From: Verrucomicrobiota bacterium
Lineage (GTDB): Bacteria > Verrucomicrobiota > Verrucomicrobiia > Opitutales > Opitutaceae
Direction: 5' to 3'
Assembly: GCA_023386835.1 (NCBI GenBank)
Contig: JAEWIY010000099.1
Coordinates: 1-23,501, forward strand
DNA length: 23,501 nt
Below, one piece after another: positions 1 to 8,269 of the stretch. The position numbers and the translations under genes were made by a program. Below the pieces are notes generated by a model, which did not search any database, was not told the DNA's origin, and saw only the letters and a program-made list of their open reading frames with translations. Every line of letters begins with the position of its first letter. Position 1 is the first letter of the stretch.

Positions 1-916
1 CGCGTACACCGTTGGCGTATTCAAACTCGACGGAGAAATGGTCCCACGCGTCGCCGTATTTGGGATCGGTGCGGGATTGCCGTCCACCCATGCCGAGCGC
101 CTTCAACGGTGGTCCTCCCAGGGCCCAGTTGATCACGTCGATGTTGTGCACGTGCTGTTCGACGATGTGATCGCCGCTCAGCCAGGTGAAATAGAGCCAG
201 TTCCGCACCTGGTACTCCATCTCGGACCAGTTCGCTTCGCGGCCGCGATGCCACAGGCCTTCCTGCAACCAGTAGCATTGGCCGCTGGCGATTTCGCCAA
301 TCGCACCATCGGCAATGCGGGCCATCGTCTCCAGGTAGTTCGCGGCGTGACGCCGTTGCGTGCCGGCGACGATCGCCAGGCGCTTCTGCTCGGCCAGCTC
401 GCCGATCTGGATCACCTTGCGCGCGCCGACCGCGTCGACGGCGACCGGTTTTTCGGCGAACACGTGCACGCCCTGTTGCACGGCCGCTTCGAGGTGTTGC
501 GGCCGGAAGTGGGGCGGGGCGGCCAGAATCACCAGATCCACACCCGAGCGGATGACGGATTGAAAAGCGTCGAACCCGCTGAAGCAGCGCTCACGCGAGA
601 GGTCGAAGCGCTCCTTGGGCAACGCGGGGTTCCGGTTGTCGCCGTCCGTCAGAGCCTTGTAGGCGGCGTCGACGCGATCGGGAAACAGATCACCCAAGGC
701 GTACAGCTGCACGGAGGGATCGGCATCGATGCAGTTGCGCATCGCGCCGATGCCGCGGCCGCCGCAGCCGATCACACCGACTTTCAAGCGATCGGAACCA
801 CCGCTCAAGGGTGTGCCGGTTTGGCCGAGCAGAGGCAGCGCGCTGAGCGCGGCGCCAGCTTTGATGAAGGTGCGGCGGGAGAACAGCCGCACAGGATCGG
901 AGGATATTGGAACCAT
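1..916 (-). CDS. Gfo/Idh/MocA family oxidoreductase, Tat-exported (C-terminus outside window)
   Basis: This is a predicted NAD(P)-dependent oxidoreductase of the Gfo/Idh/MocA family, which acts on sugars, inositols or amino sugars; the substrate cannot be read here. The visible 305 residues start at ATG 916 because an in-frame TAG lies eight codons upstream and no other start intervenes. Residues 13-19 (SRRTFIK) followed by a short hydrophobic stretch match a twin-arginine signal. The Rossmann start is at about residues 44-58 (KVGVIGCGGRG). Further in are the family EKP motif (FAEKPVAVD), a GTQRRH segment and HNIDVINWALGG, all typical of exported members in Planctomycetota and Verrucomicrobiota. 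The reading frame is still open at the left edge, so the end of the gene is missing. The start has no Shine-Dalgarno sequence. The upstream minus-strand gene is a glycosyltransferase about 400 bases away, so a shared transcript is doubtful. Confidence 0.93.
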   Translation of the reverse strand, partial: MVPISSDPVRLFSRRTFIKAGAALSALPLLGQTGTPLSGGSDRLKVGVIGCGGRGIGAMRNCIDADPSVQLYALGDLFPDRVDAAYKALTDGDNRNPALPKERFDLSRERCFSGFDAFQSVIRSGVDLVILAAPPHFRPQHLEAAVQQGVHVFAEKPVAVDAVGARKVIQIGELAEQKRLAIVAGTQRRHAANYLETMARIADGAIGEIASGQCYWLQEGLWHRGREANWSEMEYQVRNWLYFTWLSGDHIVEQHVHNIDVINWALGGPPLKALGMGGRQSRTDPKYGDAWDHFSVEFEYANGVR

Positions 917-942
917 GGGGAACGCGGACCGTTGCTAAGGAA

Positions 943-968
943 GGGCGTCGTTCAGCCCAACGACGCCC
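943..968 (-). promoter_or_regulatory. 10-bp perfect hairpin in the leader of the oxidoreductase
   Basis: Arms 943-952 and 959-968 are perfect inverted repeats of ten bases around a six-base loop. The hairpin ends 26 bases before the ATG at 916. Read on the minus strand it is followed by a short pyrimidine stretch (TTCCTT) but no real U-tract. It could be a 5'-leader stem-loop, an operator dyad, or a weak terminator for read-through from the glycosyltransferase gene. Confidence 0.4.
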
Positions 969-1234
969 GGGGATGGTCGGAGCGTAGGGAGCGCGGGCCG
1001 GAAGTTCAAGCGGAAGCCCGGTCGGTCCTCGCTTTGTTGTACCGCCCCCGGCGATACGAACCTCACCAAAAAGATTGGCCGGCCGCCTACCCCTAAGCGA
1101 CCGGCCATGCATTTCTTAGTTGCTCGGGACCGCTAGGCGGACCCGACACTCAAGCGCACGTGTAAGCTGTTCGTCCAATCAGGCACGGGTTCAAGCCCAA
1201 CTCGTTCATTTTCCGAATTCTACCTTCTGACGGT

Positions 1235-1272
1235 AAAAAAATTTCCGCAGAGAATGTGATGGGCTTCATCAC
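1235..1272 (-). terminator. Possible weak terminator after the GT4 gene
   Basis: Read on the minus strand, arms 1272-1267 and 1261-1256 form a perfect 6-bp stem with a five-base loop, about 50 bases after the glycosyltransferase stop. A run of seven T follows at 1241-1235. The 14-base gap between stem and T-run is too long for a textbook intrinsic terminator, so the call is weak. Confidence 0.3.
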
Positions 1273-1322
1273 GCCAAACACTGCCCCGAATCTGCGCGCC
1301 GGCGCGCCGCGAGGCGAAGCTG

Positions 1323-2591
1323 TTACCGCGATCCGCGCTGACCCGTGGTCGCAGTGCTGCGCGTCACGGCGAGCAGGCAGTCTTCGAGCTTCCGGGCCTG
1401 GGTCGTCGAATCAAAGTGTTGAGCCACCCGCTCCCGACCCGCTTGGCCGAGCCGTTGGCGCAGCGCGAGGTCGTCGCAGAGCTGCAGCATCGCCGTCGTC
1501 AGCGCCTCCACGGAGCGTTGCGGCGTGATCAATCCGTTTTCGCCGTGAGTGACTTGATCAACAATGCCACCGGAATCCGTCACGACCACGGGCAAACCAC
1601 ACGCGGACGCCTCCGCGATTGAAACGCCGAAACCCTCCGTCCAGCCGCTGCTGTGATCGAGCGAGTGTTGCACGAAGACGTCGCACGCGGTGAGCAGCGT
1701 GCGCACCTCCTCTGAATTTTTTTCACCGTGGAACAGGACCGCGTCGTGCAGCTTGAGCTCGGTTGCGAGCGCTCGCAGGCGACGTTCGTCCTGGCCGCCG
1801 CCGACAATGTGCAGTTCCACTTCGGGCCGTTGCTGCCGCGCCGCCGCAAAGGCGCGCAACGTGTAGTCGACGCCTTTCCACGCCACGAGTCGGGAAACGG
1901 CGATGAAGCGGCAGCGGTCGGTCGCGTACGCCCGCTTCGGCGTAAAGAGCTCCACGGGTGCGCCGCACGGAATGAGTGCGATCTTCTGATCCGGCACGCC
2001 AAAGCTTTGCAACACGCGCCGTTGATGGGAGCCGACCACCACCGTGCCGGCAAATTGGTGCACGCAGCGCTTCAAGCTCCACCGGTAGTACCGGTGATTG
2101 CGCAGCGAGGACGAAATGTCGTTGCCGTGAAAATGCGCGACCAGCGGCACGCCCTGCGCCAGCGCGGTGGGGAGCAGCCGCAATGCGACCAAGCCAAAGT
2201 GGCAAAGGATCACGTCCGGGCGCACCCGGCGCACCACAGCGTCGAGTTGCTGCCGCTCCGCTCCGATGGCACCGCAGAAGTTGCCGCTCGGGAGCAGCCG
2301 CAAACGCCGCCACCAGCGCTGCCAGCCCTTTTCCGGAGCGTCGAAATCCAAGCCGAGGTTCTCCAGCGGAACGCCGGATACCGCCATGGCACCGGGCACG
2401 GCGTCCCAAGCCAGAACGTGCCGCTCGCAGCGGCTGAACGTCGCGATCTGTCGCTGTATCCAAACTTCCGAGGGAACGCCGAAGGTGTGGCAAGCGATCA
2501 GCGCGCGTGGCTCAGCTCGCGTTCGGGAGGGAGAACCGGGAGGATGAGTTTCGGTGAGCACACTAGGGCCCGCGGGCGGTCTTTCGAGCAT
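1323..2591 (-). CDS. Glycosyltransferase family 4 (GT-B fold)
   Basis: This is a predicted retaining glycosyltransferase that moves a sugar from a nucleotide donor onto a lipid-linked or glycan acceptor at the cytoplasmic face. From the ATG at 2591 it is 422 residues, normal for GT4. The N-terminal half has RPDVILCHFG (124-133) and HFHGND (153-158). The C-terminal donor-binding half has VSRLVAWKG (232-240), HIVGGGQDE (261-269) and the GT4 signature EGFGVSIAE, whose E319 and E327 form the EX7E motif, followed by GLPVVVTDSGG. The frame stays open to 2777, but the extra 62 residues resemble no GT4 N-terminus and are rich in Arg, Pro and Ser, so I prefer 2591. It is divergent from the polysaccharide operon that starts at 3148 and probably serves the same glycan. 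Confidence 0.92.
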   Translation of the reverse strand: MLERPPAGPSVLTETHPPGSPSRTRAEPRALIACHTFGVPSEVWIQRQIATFSRCERHVLAWDAVPGAMAVSGVPLENLGLDFDAPEKGWQRWWRRLRLLPSGNFCGAIGAERQQLDAVVRRVRPDVILCHFGLVALRLLPTALAQGVPLVAHFHGNDISSSLRNHRYYRWSLKRCVHQFAGTVVVGSHQRRVLQSFGVPDQKIALIPCGAPVELFTPKRAYATDRCRFIAVSRLVAWKGVDYTLRAFAAARQQRPEVELHIVGGGQDERRLRALATELKLHDAVLFHGEKNSEEVRTLLTACDVFVQHSLDHSSGWTEGFGVSIAEASACGLPVVVTDSGGIVDQVTHGENGLITPQRSVEALTTAMLQLCDDLALRQRLGQAGRERVAQHFDSTTQARKLEDCLLAVTRSTATTGQRGSR

Positions 2592-3147
2592 ACGGTCGCT
2601 GCATTGCCTGTTCGCTAAGAGTGGCGTGGCGCGACTTTCCGGCCGGACGAACGATGCAGTCGCGGGCACGAGCAGACGTTCAACCTGTAGACGGTCGCGC
2701 GATTCAAACGGACGTGTCCGCGCCGGCTTGGTTCCGAAGAGTTTCGCGCCAGTCGCGTAGTCATTTTCCCCCCACACCGGCGGGCCGTTTCTAACCAGAG
2801 CGGGCCGGGGAAACCCCGGGAAGGCCAGCGACTTGGATGTGCTCGCAACTGCCGGGAAATTCTCGTGTCTGCGGGCCGGCCGCTCTCCCGCGGCTCCCGC
2901 CTTTTCGGCCCTCCCATGGTGTCACGTCCTTCCTCTCAACTGGTGCTCAATTTTGTGTGTCGCGCTGCCTGGCCGACGCCTCGCCTGAGGCTGGAAGGGG
3001 AGCGCGTAGGCGCACCAGCCGGGGCGCAGTTTGCCGTTGCGGGGGAGGACGCTTGCGCTTGAGCGTTCGTCTTCGGCCTGCGCACGCGTACCCCACGATC
3101 GCCTCACTGGAGCGATATGTGCTCCGCGAGACAGGCCGCAGTCACCG
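2592..3147. other. Divergent intergenic region before the polysaccharide operon
   Basis: About 550 bases separate the chosen starts of the two divergent glycosyltransferase genes. If the longer GT4 start at 2777 is used, about 370 bases remain. It should carry promoters in both directions, but I see no clear consensus boxes. A perfect 6-bp hairpin with a three-base loop lies at 2805-2819 and a small 5-bp hairpin at about 3112-3128. Open frames here have no recognisable protein features. Confidence 0.4.
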
Positions 3148-4149
3148 ATGAAGGTCAGTGCGATCATTCCCTGTCACAACAACGCGCGGTGGATCACCGC
3201 GGCACTGGATAGCGTTGCCGCGCAGTCGCTGCCCGTCGACGACGTCATCGTGCTCGTCGATGCCTCGAGCGATGACTCGGCGGCCCTCGCGGCGGCGCAC
3301 CCGCTCCGGCCCCGCGTTGAGCTGACGCAGTTTCGCAATGCCGGGGCGGCGCGCAATCGCGGCGCTGAACTCGCGCGCCATCCCTGGATCGCCTTCCTCG
3401 ACGCAGACGATTGGTGGATTCCGGATCACCTGCGGCTCGCGGCCCGGCTGCTGGAAGGCACCCGCGACGTGGCGTACTTTGGTCATTTCGTCGAGCACTG
3501 GGGTGACGCTGGACTCTACCACCACCGACCGGCGTTGTCAGAGCCGGGCGCCGGGTTGTCCGGGGCGGACTTCTATCGGGCGTTTCTCGGACCAAACCCG
3601 GGTTGGCCGACTTCGGGCATGATCCTGTCGCGCGACCGTTTTCTCGAGGTGGGCGGCTTCGATGTCAGTCAGGTGCGTCGGCACGACACCGAACTGTTCT
3701 CCCGGGTGCTCCATGGCCACACCTGGAGCTACAATCCGCGCGAGGTCTTCTTTTACCGCAAGGCCGTGGGTGAATCGATTTCCACGGACCGGGCGGCGTG
3801 CAGCTACTACCGGCTGCGCGCGGATGTCCGGATTGTGCAGGCCTTCGGACCGGCGCAGGGTCGGGCGCACCTGCGCAAGAAGGCCGAGGAGGCCTTGTCG
3901 CTGACCTTGTCCGAGCGACGCCGGGACTTGTTTGCGGCCAGCCTGACATTGGGTCGCCCGTATCTGAGCGAGGCGCGCCGGTGGTTTTACTCAGCCGCGC
4001 GTTGGGCACCGGGTGCGATGCGTCCCTGTCTGGCCTTGGGCCGCCTGTGGCGCCAACGCGGTCGTTCCGCTGCCGCGCCCGCTCCCGTCCTCCCGCCGGC
4101 CGCCTCGTCCTCCTCCGAAAGCCTCGCCTCTTCTTCTCGTGCGCGCTGA
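3148..4149 (+). CDS. Glycosyltransferase family 2 (GT-A fold)
   Basis: This is a predicted inverting GT2 glycosyltransferase that adds a sugar to a growing polysaccharide repeat unit. It is 333 residues long. The N-terminus has the standard beta-strand start VSAIIPCHN (3-11), then DDVIVLVDASSDDS (31-44), the conserved NAGAARNRG segment (64-72), and FLDADDWW (83-90), whose D85/D87/D88 form the metal-binding DXD-type motif. The start at 3148 places VSAIIP directly at the N-terminus, as in most GT2 proteins; a TTG at 3031 would add a tail with no similarity to the family. The C-terminal 100 residues are basic and Arg/Ala-rich. It is the first gene of the operon that continues with the flippase 28 bases downstream. 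Confidence 0.92.
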   Translation: MKVSAIIPCHNNARWITAALDSVAAQSLPVDDVIVLVDASSDDSAALAAAHPLRPRVELTQFRNAGAARNRGAELARHPWIAFLDADDWWIPDHLRLAARLLEGTRDVAYFGHFVEHWGDAGLYHHRPALSEPGAGLSGADFYRAFLGPNPGWPTSGMILSRDRFLEVGGFDVSQVRRHDTELFSRVLHGHTWSYNPREVFFYRKAVGESISTDRAACSYYRLRADVRIVQAFGPAQGRAHLRKKAEEALSLTLSERRRDLFAASLTLGRPYLSEARRWFYSAARWAPGAMRPCLALGRLWRQRGRSAAAPAPVLPPAASSSSESLASSSRAR

Positions 4150-4177
4150 TTCTGGCAGCCCATCGTCCCGCCCGGAT

Positions 4178-5743
4178 ATGGCGCAGCTCAAGCGCAAGTC
4201 CGTCCGTGGCGGCAGCATCACGGCGGTCGCGCAGGCGGCCAATGTTGCGATCCATTTCCTCTCCACGGTCACGCTGGCGCGAATCCTTCATCCGGAAGAG
4301 TTCGGTGTCATTAGCATGGTCCTGGCGGTGACGCTGTTCGCGCGGCTGTTTCGCGACCTCGGGCTGTCGTCGTCGACCATCCAACGGCAGGCTCTGACAA
4401 AGGAGCAGCTGAGCACGTTGTACTGGATCAACGTGCTCGCTGGCGCGACGCTCACCGCGATCGTAGCCGCCTCGGCGCCGCTGGTGGCGTGGTTCTACGG
4501 TCGGCCGGAACTCACGTGGGTGACGGTGGCCCTGTCGTTCTCGTTCCTCATCGGCAGCTTCAGCACGCAACAAGGCGCGCTGCTGATCCGGGAGATGCGG
4601 TTCGGCCGTTCGGCCATCGCCACGCTCTCCGGCGCCCTGGCGACCTTTGTCATCAGTGCGGTGCTCGCCTTGCAGGGGTGGAGCTACTGGGCGCTTGTGG
4701 TTGGCACGCTCAGTGGCGGCATCCTCACGACCGTTCTGCTCAACTCCTTGTCGGGCTGGCGGCCGGGCCGCCCGCGTCGCGGCACCGGAGTGAGGTCCAT
4801 GTTGCGCTATGGGCTGAACCTCACCGCGTTCGACTTCGTCAACTACTTCGCCCGCAACCTCGACAACATCCTGATCGGCAAATTTGCGGGCGCCGACGCG
4901 CTCGGTCTCTACAGCCGCGCGTACAACCTGTTGATGTTTCCGATCACGAACCTGCGTGGTCCGATCAACTCGGTGGCGTTTCCCGCGCTGAGTCGCCTGC
5001 AAAAACATCCGGTGGAGTTTCGCCAGTACTACCGGCTCGTGATCGGCGTGCTGGCCGTCACCTCAATGCCGCTGGTGGGCTTCTTCTACGTCGCGGCCGA
5101 GCCGATGATTCGCGTCGCACTGGGCGAGCGCTGGCTGCCCGTGGCCGGGCTCTTCTCGATCCTGGCCTTCGCCGCATTCTTCCAGACCCCCGCCAGTTTT
5201 CGCGGCACCGTGTTGATGAGCCTCGGACTGGGCCGGCGGCACCTCGAGCAAGGGGTGATGAACGCCATCGTGACCTGCGCGGGCTTTCTGGTTGGTATCC
5301 GTTGGGGCGCTACAGGGGTCGCCGTTTCCTACGCGCTGACCTCGACGCTGCTCGTGTACCCGATGCATCATTTTTCCTTCCGCGGCACGCCTCTCCAGGT
5401 TCGCGATTTTTTTGGGCCGATCCTCTCGCCCATGCTGGGAACGCTGCTCGCCGTCCTCGTGACCCTGGGCGTCCGCACGCAGGGCTGGGTTCCCTCCCTC
5501 CCGATTTTCGATCTCGCCGTCAGCTTCGGGATCTTCGCCCTCGTTTACCTCGGTGCCCTCAGTCTGCAGGCGGACAGCCGCGCCCTGCTCCGACAGGCGT
5601 GGCGGCTCGTCAAGGACGCGCGGCAGCGCCGCTCCGCCGCTCCCGCGGCGGTTCGAGCTGCACCGGTGACCGAGGCCATTGTCACTGCATCGCAACCCGC
5701 CCCGGCTTCGACCGGGCGTCCCGTCACTGCTGACCAAACATGA
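4178..5743 (+). CDS. Wzx-like polysaccharide flippase (lipopolysaccharide biosynthesis protein)
   Basis: This is a predicted integral inner-membrane flippase of the MOP/Wzx superfamily, which moves lipid-linked glycan units from the cytoplasmic to the outer face. It has 521 residues and many hydrophobic segments, consistent with about 12-14 membrane helices. The N-terminus (KSVRGGSITAVAQ, then TVTLARILHPEEFG and LGLSSSTIQR) follows the common pattern of the WzxC-like branch. The ATG at 4178 was chosen because the family motif begins a few residues later and because it leaves a 28-base gap after the GT2 stop; upstream in-frame starts would overlap that gene. The cytoplasmic tail is Ala/Arg/Pro-rich. 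Its TGA overlaps the next ATG by four bases (ATGA), pointing to translational coupling. Confidence 0.93.
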   Translation: MAQLKRKSVRGGSITAVAQAANVAIHFLSTVTLARILHPEEFGVISMVLAVTLFARLFRDLGLSSSTIQRQALTKEQLSTLYWINVLAGATLTAIVAASAPLVAWFYGRPELTWVTVALSFSFLIGSFSTQQGALLIREMRFGRSAIATLSGALATFVISAVLALQGWSYWALVVGTLSGGILTTVLLNSLSGWRPGRPRRGTGVRSMLRYGLNLTAFDFVNYFARNLDNILIGKFAGADALGLYSRAYNLLMFPITNLRGPINSVAFPALSRLQKHPVEFRQYYRLVIGVLAVTSMPLVGFFYVAAEPMIRVALGERWLPVAGLFSILAFAAFFQTPASFRGTVLMSLGLGRRHLEQGVMNAIVTCAGFLVGIRWGATGVAVSYALTSTLLVYPMHHFSFRGTPLQVRDFFGPILSPMLGTLLAVLVTLGVRTQGWVPSLPIFDLAVSFGIFALVYLGALSLQADSRALLRQAWRLVKDARQRRSAAPAAVRAAPVTEAIVTASQPAPASTGRPVTADQT

Positions 5744-6966
5744 CCACCACTGCTGCTCCTTCCACCGCGGGCCGGCGTGTTCTCCGCCGGCTGTCCCGCC
5801 CCACCGGTGAGCGGAGGCGCCTGACGATTGAGATTCACGGGACCGGCACCCACAACCGCGGCGCCGAGTTGATGGCCGTTGCCATCGCGCAGCGGCTGCA
5901 CCGGACGTTTCCGGGCGTTCGGCTTGTCGTCCCCCCGACGTATACCTTCGGCAAGTTTGAGGCACGTTCCCGCTACGGATTTTTCACGACCTGGCCCGAA
6001 AAGGGGGTGCGAGCCCGTTTGATGGCAAAAATCGCCCCGGCTTGGTTGACCAACCTCGCCGGCATCGTTCACGCCAGCGAAGTTGACGTGGTGCTCGACG
6101 CTTCAGGATTTGCGTTTTCCGACCAGTGGGGGCCGCAAGCCGCGCTGACGCTGTTGAACAAGATGAACTCGCCCGAGCGGCGGCGGCAGCAGCTGATCCT
6201 GCTGCCCCAGGCTTTAGGTCCGTTCGGCCAACCCGAGGTCGCGGCCGCGGCCCGGCAACTCTTTGCCCGCGCCAAGCTGGTTTACGTCCGCGATTCGGTT
6301 TCCCAGCAGTTGGCCGAGCCGCTCTGTGGCCCCGACAAGCTGCGGCTGTATCCGGATTTCACGGTCGCAGTGACACCGGAGCTGCCTGGCGACGTCGATT
6401 TGCCCGAACGTTTCTGCGCCTTGGTGCCGAACTTCCGGATGCTCGATAAATCCGGCCAGGCGGAGCCCTACCTTGCGCTGCTGCGGCGCGCCGTGACGGG
6501 CTTGCGGCAACGGGGGCTGAATCCCGTGTTCGTGCTGCATGATGCGCAGGAGGACCGGCGGGTGATCGAAGCGCTCGCCAGCACGGGTGAGACGCTGCCA
6601 GTGCTCGAACATTCCGATCCGCGCGTGCTGAAGGGCATTCTCGGCCGGGCCGACTTTGTGATCGGCTCCCGATTTCATGCCTTGGTGGGTGCGCTGTCCC
6701 AAGGCGTCCCGTGCCTGGGTGCCGGTTGGTCGCACAAGTACCCGGAGCTCTTCCGTTCCTTCGACTGTGCTGAACTCCTGCTGTCGGAGCTGGGCGACTT
6801 TGCGCAACTCGACAACCGGCTGGATACGCTGGCCGATCGCGAGCATCGGCAGTCCTGGCGTCAACGCATCCAGACTGCGGCGGCAGCCCTGAAGGAGCGC
6901 ACGCATCGGATGTGGCGCGAGGTGGAGGACACGATCCGAGCCGGCGCCGGGGTTGCGGGTTCGTGA
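5740..6966 (+). CDS. Polysaccharide pyruvyl transferase family protein
   Basis: This belongs to the polysaccharide pyruvyl transferase family (CsaB/WcaK type). Characterised members put a ketal-linked pyruvate from phosphoenolpyruvate onto a sugar of an exported glycan. The 408-residue protein has a variable N-terminal tail to about residue 26, then IEIHGTGTHNRGAELM (30-45) with the typical N-x-G-x-E start, ILLPQALGPFG (152-162), YVRDSVS (181-187), and the signature GSRFHALVGALSQGVP (308-323) with the conserved Ser-Arg-x-His. The start codon overlaps the flippase stop, and the stop overlaps the nitroreductase start by one base (TGATG). Whether this member transfers pyruvate or has another role cannot be told from sequence. 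Confidence 0.9.
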   Translation: MTTTAAPSTAGRRVLRRLSRPTGERRRLTIEIHGTGTHNRGAELMAVAIAQRLHRTFPGVRLVVPPTYTFGKFEARSRYGFFTTWPEKGVRARLMAKIAPAWLTNLAGIVHASEVDVVLDASGFAFSDQWGPQAALTLLNKMNSPERRRQQLILLPQALGPFGQPEVAAAARQLFARAKLVYVRDSVSQQLAEPLCGPDKLRLYPDFTVAVTPELPGDVDLPERFCALVPNFRMLDKSGQAEPYLALLRRAVTGLRQRGLNPVFVLHDAQEDRRVIEALASTGETLPVLEHSDPRVLKGILGRADFVIGSRFHALVGALSQGVPCLGAGWSHKYPELFRSFDCAELLLSELGDFAQLDNRLDTLADREHRQSWRQRIQTAAAALKERTHRMWREVEDTIRAGAGVAGS

Positions 6967-8003
6967 TGTCGCGCTGGACGACCACGTTTCGCCTGCGTCT
7001 GGCGGGCGCATTCCTGCGCCGCGCGCCCGCCCGGGGTTGGGCGGCGCTGGTGTACTACACGTTTCTGGTGCGCAGCTTCCGGCGCGAGCAACGCGCCGCG
7101 TTTGCCGGCAAGAAGGAGCATCTGGTCGCGGCGGGTGTTGACCCGGTCCGGTTCACGCTGCGGCGGAATATCCACCGCCTCGAAAAGGCGCTGATCATGC
7201 GCCCGCGTCGCTCGGTTTTTGCGCGAGACTACATCGGCGAAACGGTGGCCGCATATCGCAAGGTGCTGGAGTCCGATCGCACCAACGATGCCCGCGTGCT
7301 CGAGCTGAAGTGGTTTGGCGACGTGCTCACCCAATACTTTGATGCGGTGGGCGAGGATCCGACGGTCGACCAGGCCCGCCAGGAGTTTCGCACGCTGCAT
7401 CCGTTGCCGACGTGTGAGCCGTCGTCGGCGCCGTATAGCCGGGCCACGCTGGAGAGCCAGCCGTGTCCTGTTTCGTTCGAACAGCTGCACGAGTTGTTTC
7501 GTCGTCGCCGCTCCACGCGTTGGTTTCTGGATCGCCCGGTGCCGCGGGAGTTGGTCGATCAAGCGATTGTAGCCGCACTGCAGGCGCCGAGCGCGTGTAA
7601 TCGCCAGCCCTTTAAGTTTCGTGTGCTCGACGATCCGGAACTCCGGCGCACGGTTGCCCGGATCCCGGCAGGCACCGCCGGTTTTGCGGACAACCTGCCG
7701 ATGGTCATCGTGGTCGTGGGCAAGCTGAACGCGTACTTCGACGAGCGTGACCGACACGTGATCTACATCGACGGTGCGCTCGCTTCGATGTCCCTCATGC
7801 TGGCGCTCGTGACGCTCGGGCTGGCGTCGTGCCCGCTCAACTGGCCCGACGTGGAGGTGCGGGAGCTGGCGATGGAGCGGGCGCTCGGCCTGCGTGCCTG
7901 GGAGCGGCCGATCATGTTGATTGGCGTCGGTTACCCGGATCCGACGGGTGGCATTCCGTATTCCGAGAAGTCACCGCTGGCAGTGATGCGCCGATACAAT
8001 TGA
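6966..8003 (+). CDS. Nitroreductase family protein with N-terminal extension
   Basis: This is a predicted flavin-binding protein of the nitroreductase superfamily, 345 residues. The nitroreductase domain covers about 170-340: RRRSTRWF (180-187) is the FMN-phosphate binding start, APSACNRQPF (207-216) the second conserved segment, and IDGALASMSLMLALVTLGLASC the dimer helix. The first 165 residues are an extension with RNIHRLEKALIMRPRR (67-82), a motif I recognise from nitroreductases inside surface-polysaccharide loci, where pyruvyl-transferase family genes also occur. Its reaction in glycan synthesis is unknown. The ATG at 6966 was chosen because it overlaps the upstream stop by one base. It closes the operon. 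Confidence 0.88.
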   Translation: MSRWTTTFRLRLAGAFLRRAPARGWAALVYYTFLVRSFRREQRAAFAGKKEHLVAAGVDPVRFTLRRNIHRLEKALIMRPRRSVFARDYIGETVAAYRKVLESDRTNDARVLELKWFGDVLTQYFDAVGEDPTVDQARQEFRTLHPLPTCEPSSAPYSRATLESQPCPVSFEQLHELFRRRRSTRWFLDRPVPRELVDQAIVAALQAPSACNRQPFKFRVLDDPELRRTVARIPAGTAGFADNLPMVIVVVGKLNAYFDERDRHVIYIDGALASMSLMLALVTLGLASCPLNWPDVEVRELAMERALGLRAWERPIMLIGVGYPDPTGGIPYSEKSPLAVMRRYN

Positions 8004-8269
8004 GCGCACTCGGCTGGCGAGCGGGGGCGCATGTTCACCGCCTGGGCGCCGGTCGCGCAGAGCAAGGGGTAGGTCGTTGTCTGAGTGCCGTGTCGTGGTG
8101 CGGCTGAAAGGGCCTCCTCGTCATTGGTGATCGAGGCAGTCCGGTGCCTCCGGGGGAACGGGGCGGGGGAGCTTCGGTCAGAGCGGCGCTCCTCCTGCGC
8201 AGCTCTCGTTGGAGTTGTGCACCTTCGGCGGACGAACCCGCCGTCTGCGCCCCTCCCTTTTCTTTTCCC

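Larger units (their letters stand above)
917..1322. other. Intergenic region between two minus-strand genes
   Basis: No convincing gene is seen in these 406 bases. They hold the 943-968 hairpin, an imperfect GC-rich inverted repeat near 1077-1105, a seven-base A-run at 1235-1241, and the small hairpin at 1256-1272. The promoter of the downstream oxidoreductase should lie here, but I could not choose a -10/-35 pair with confidence. Confidence 0.5.

Noticed and set aside
38..1096. A 352-codon plus-strand open frame
   Set aside because: It is antisense to the clear Gfo/Idh/MocA gene, whose Tat motif, Rossmann motif and EKP motif are on the minus strand. The frame is open because of high GC and third-position bias.
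1187..1198. A T-loop-like sequence GGGTTCAAGCCC suggesting a tRNA
   Set aside because: No five-pair T stem, anticodon stem or acceptor stem could be built around it.
2592..2777. N-terminal extension of the GT4 glycosyltransferase
   Set aside because: The frame is open to an ATG at 2777, but the added 62 residues do not look like a GT4 N-terminus. The start at 2591 is preferred, though not proven.
2805..2819. Short GC hairpin as a terminator
   Set aside because: It lies between divergent genes where no transcript should end and has no U-tract.
3665..5008. A 447-codon minus-strand open frame
   Set aside because: It runs antisense across the GT2/flippase junction; its product is rich in Arg, Gln and Gly with no domain, while both plus-strand genes are well supported.
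4489..5733. A 414-codon plus-strand open frame
   Set aside because: It is an out-of-frame shadow of the flippase, very rich in Arg, His and Pro.
8144..8269. Earlier in-frame start of the esterase
   Set aside because: It would place 42 Arg/Ser-rich residues before a good signal peptide.
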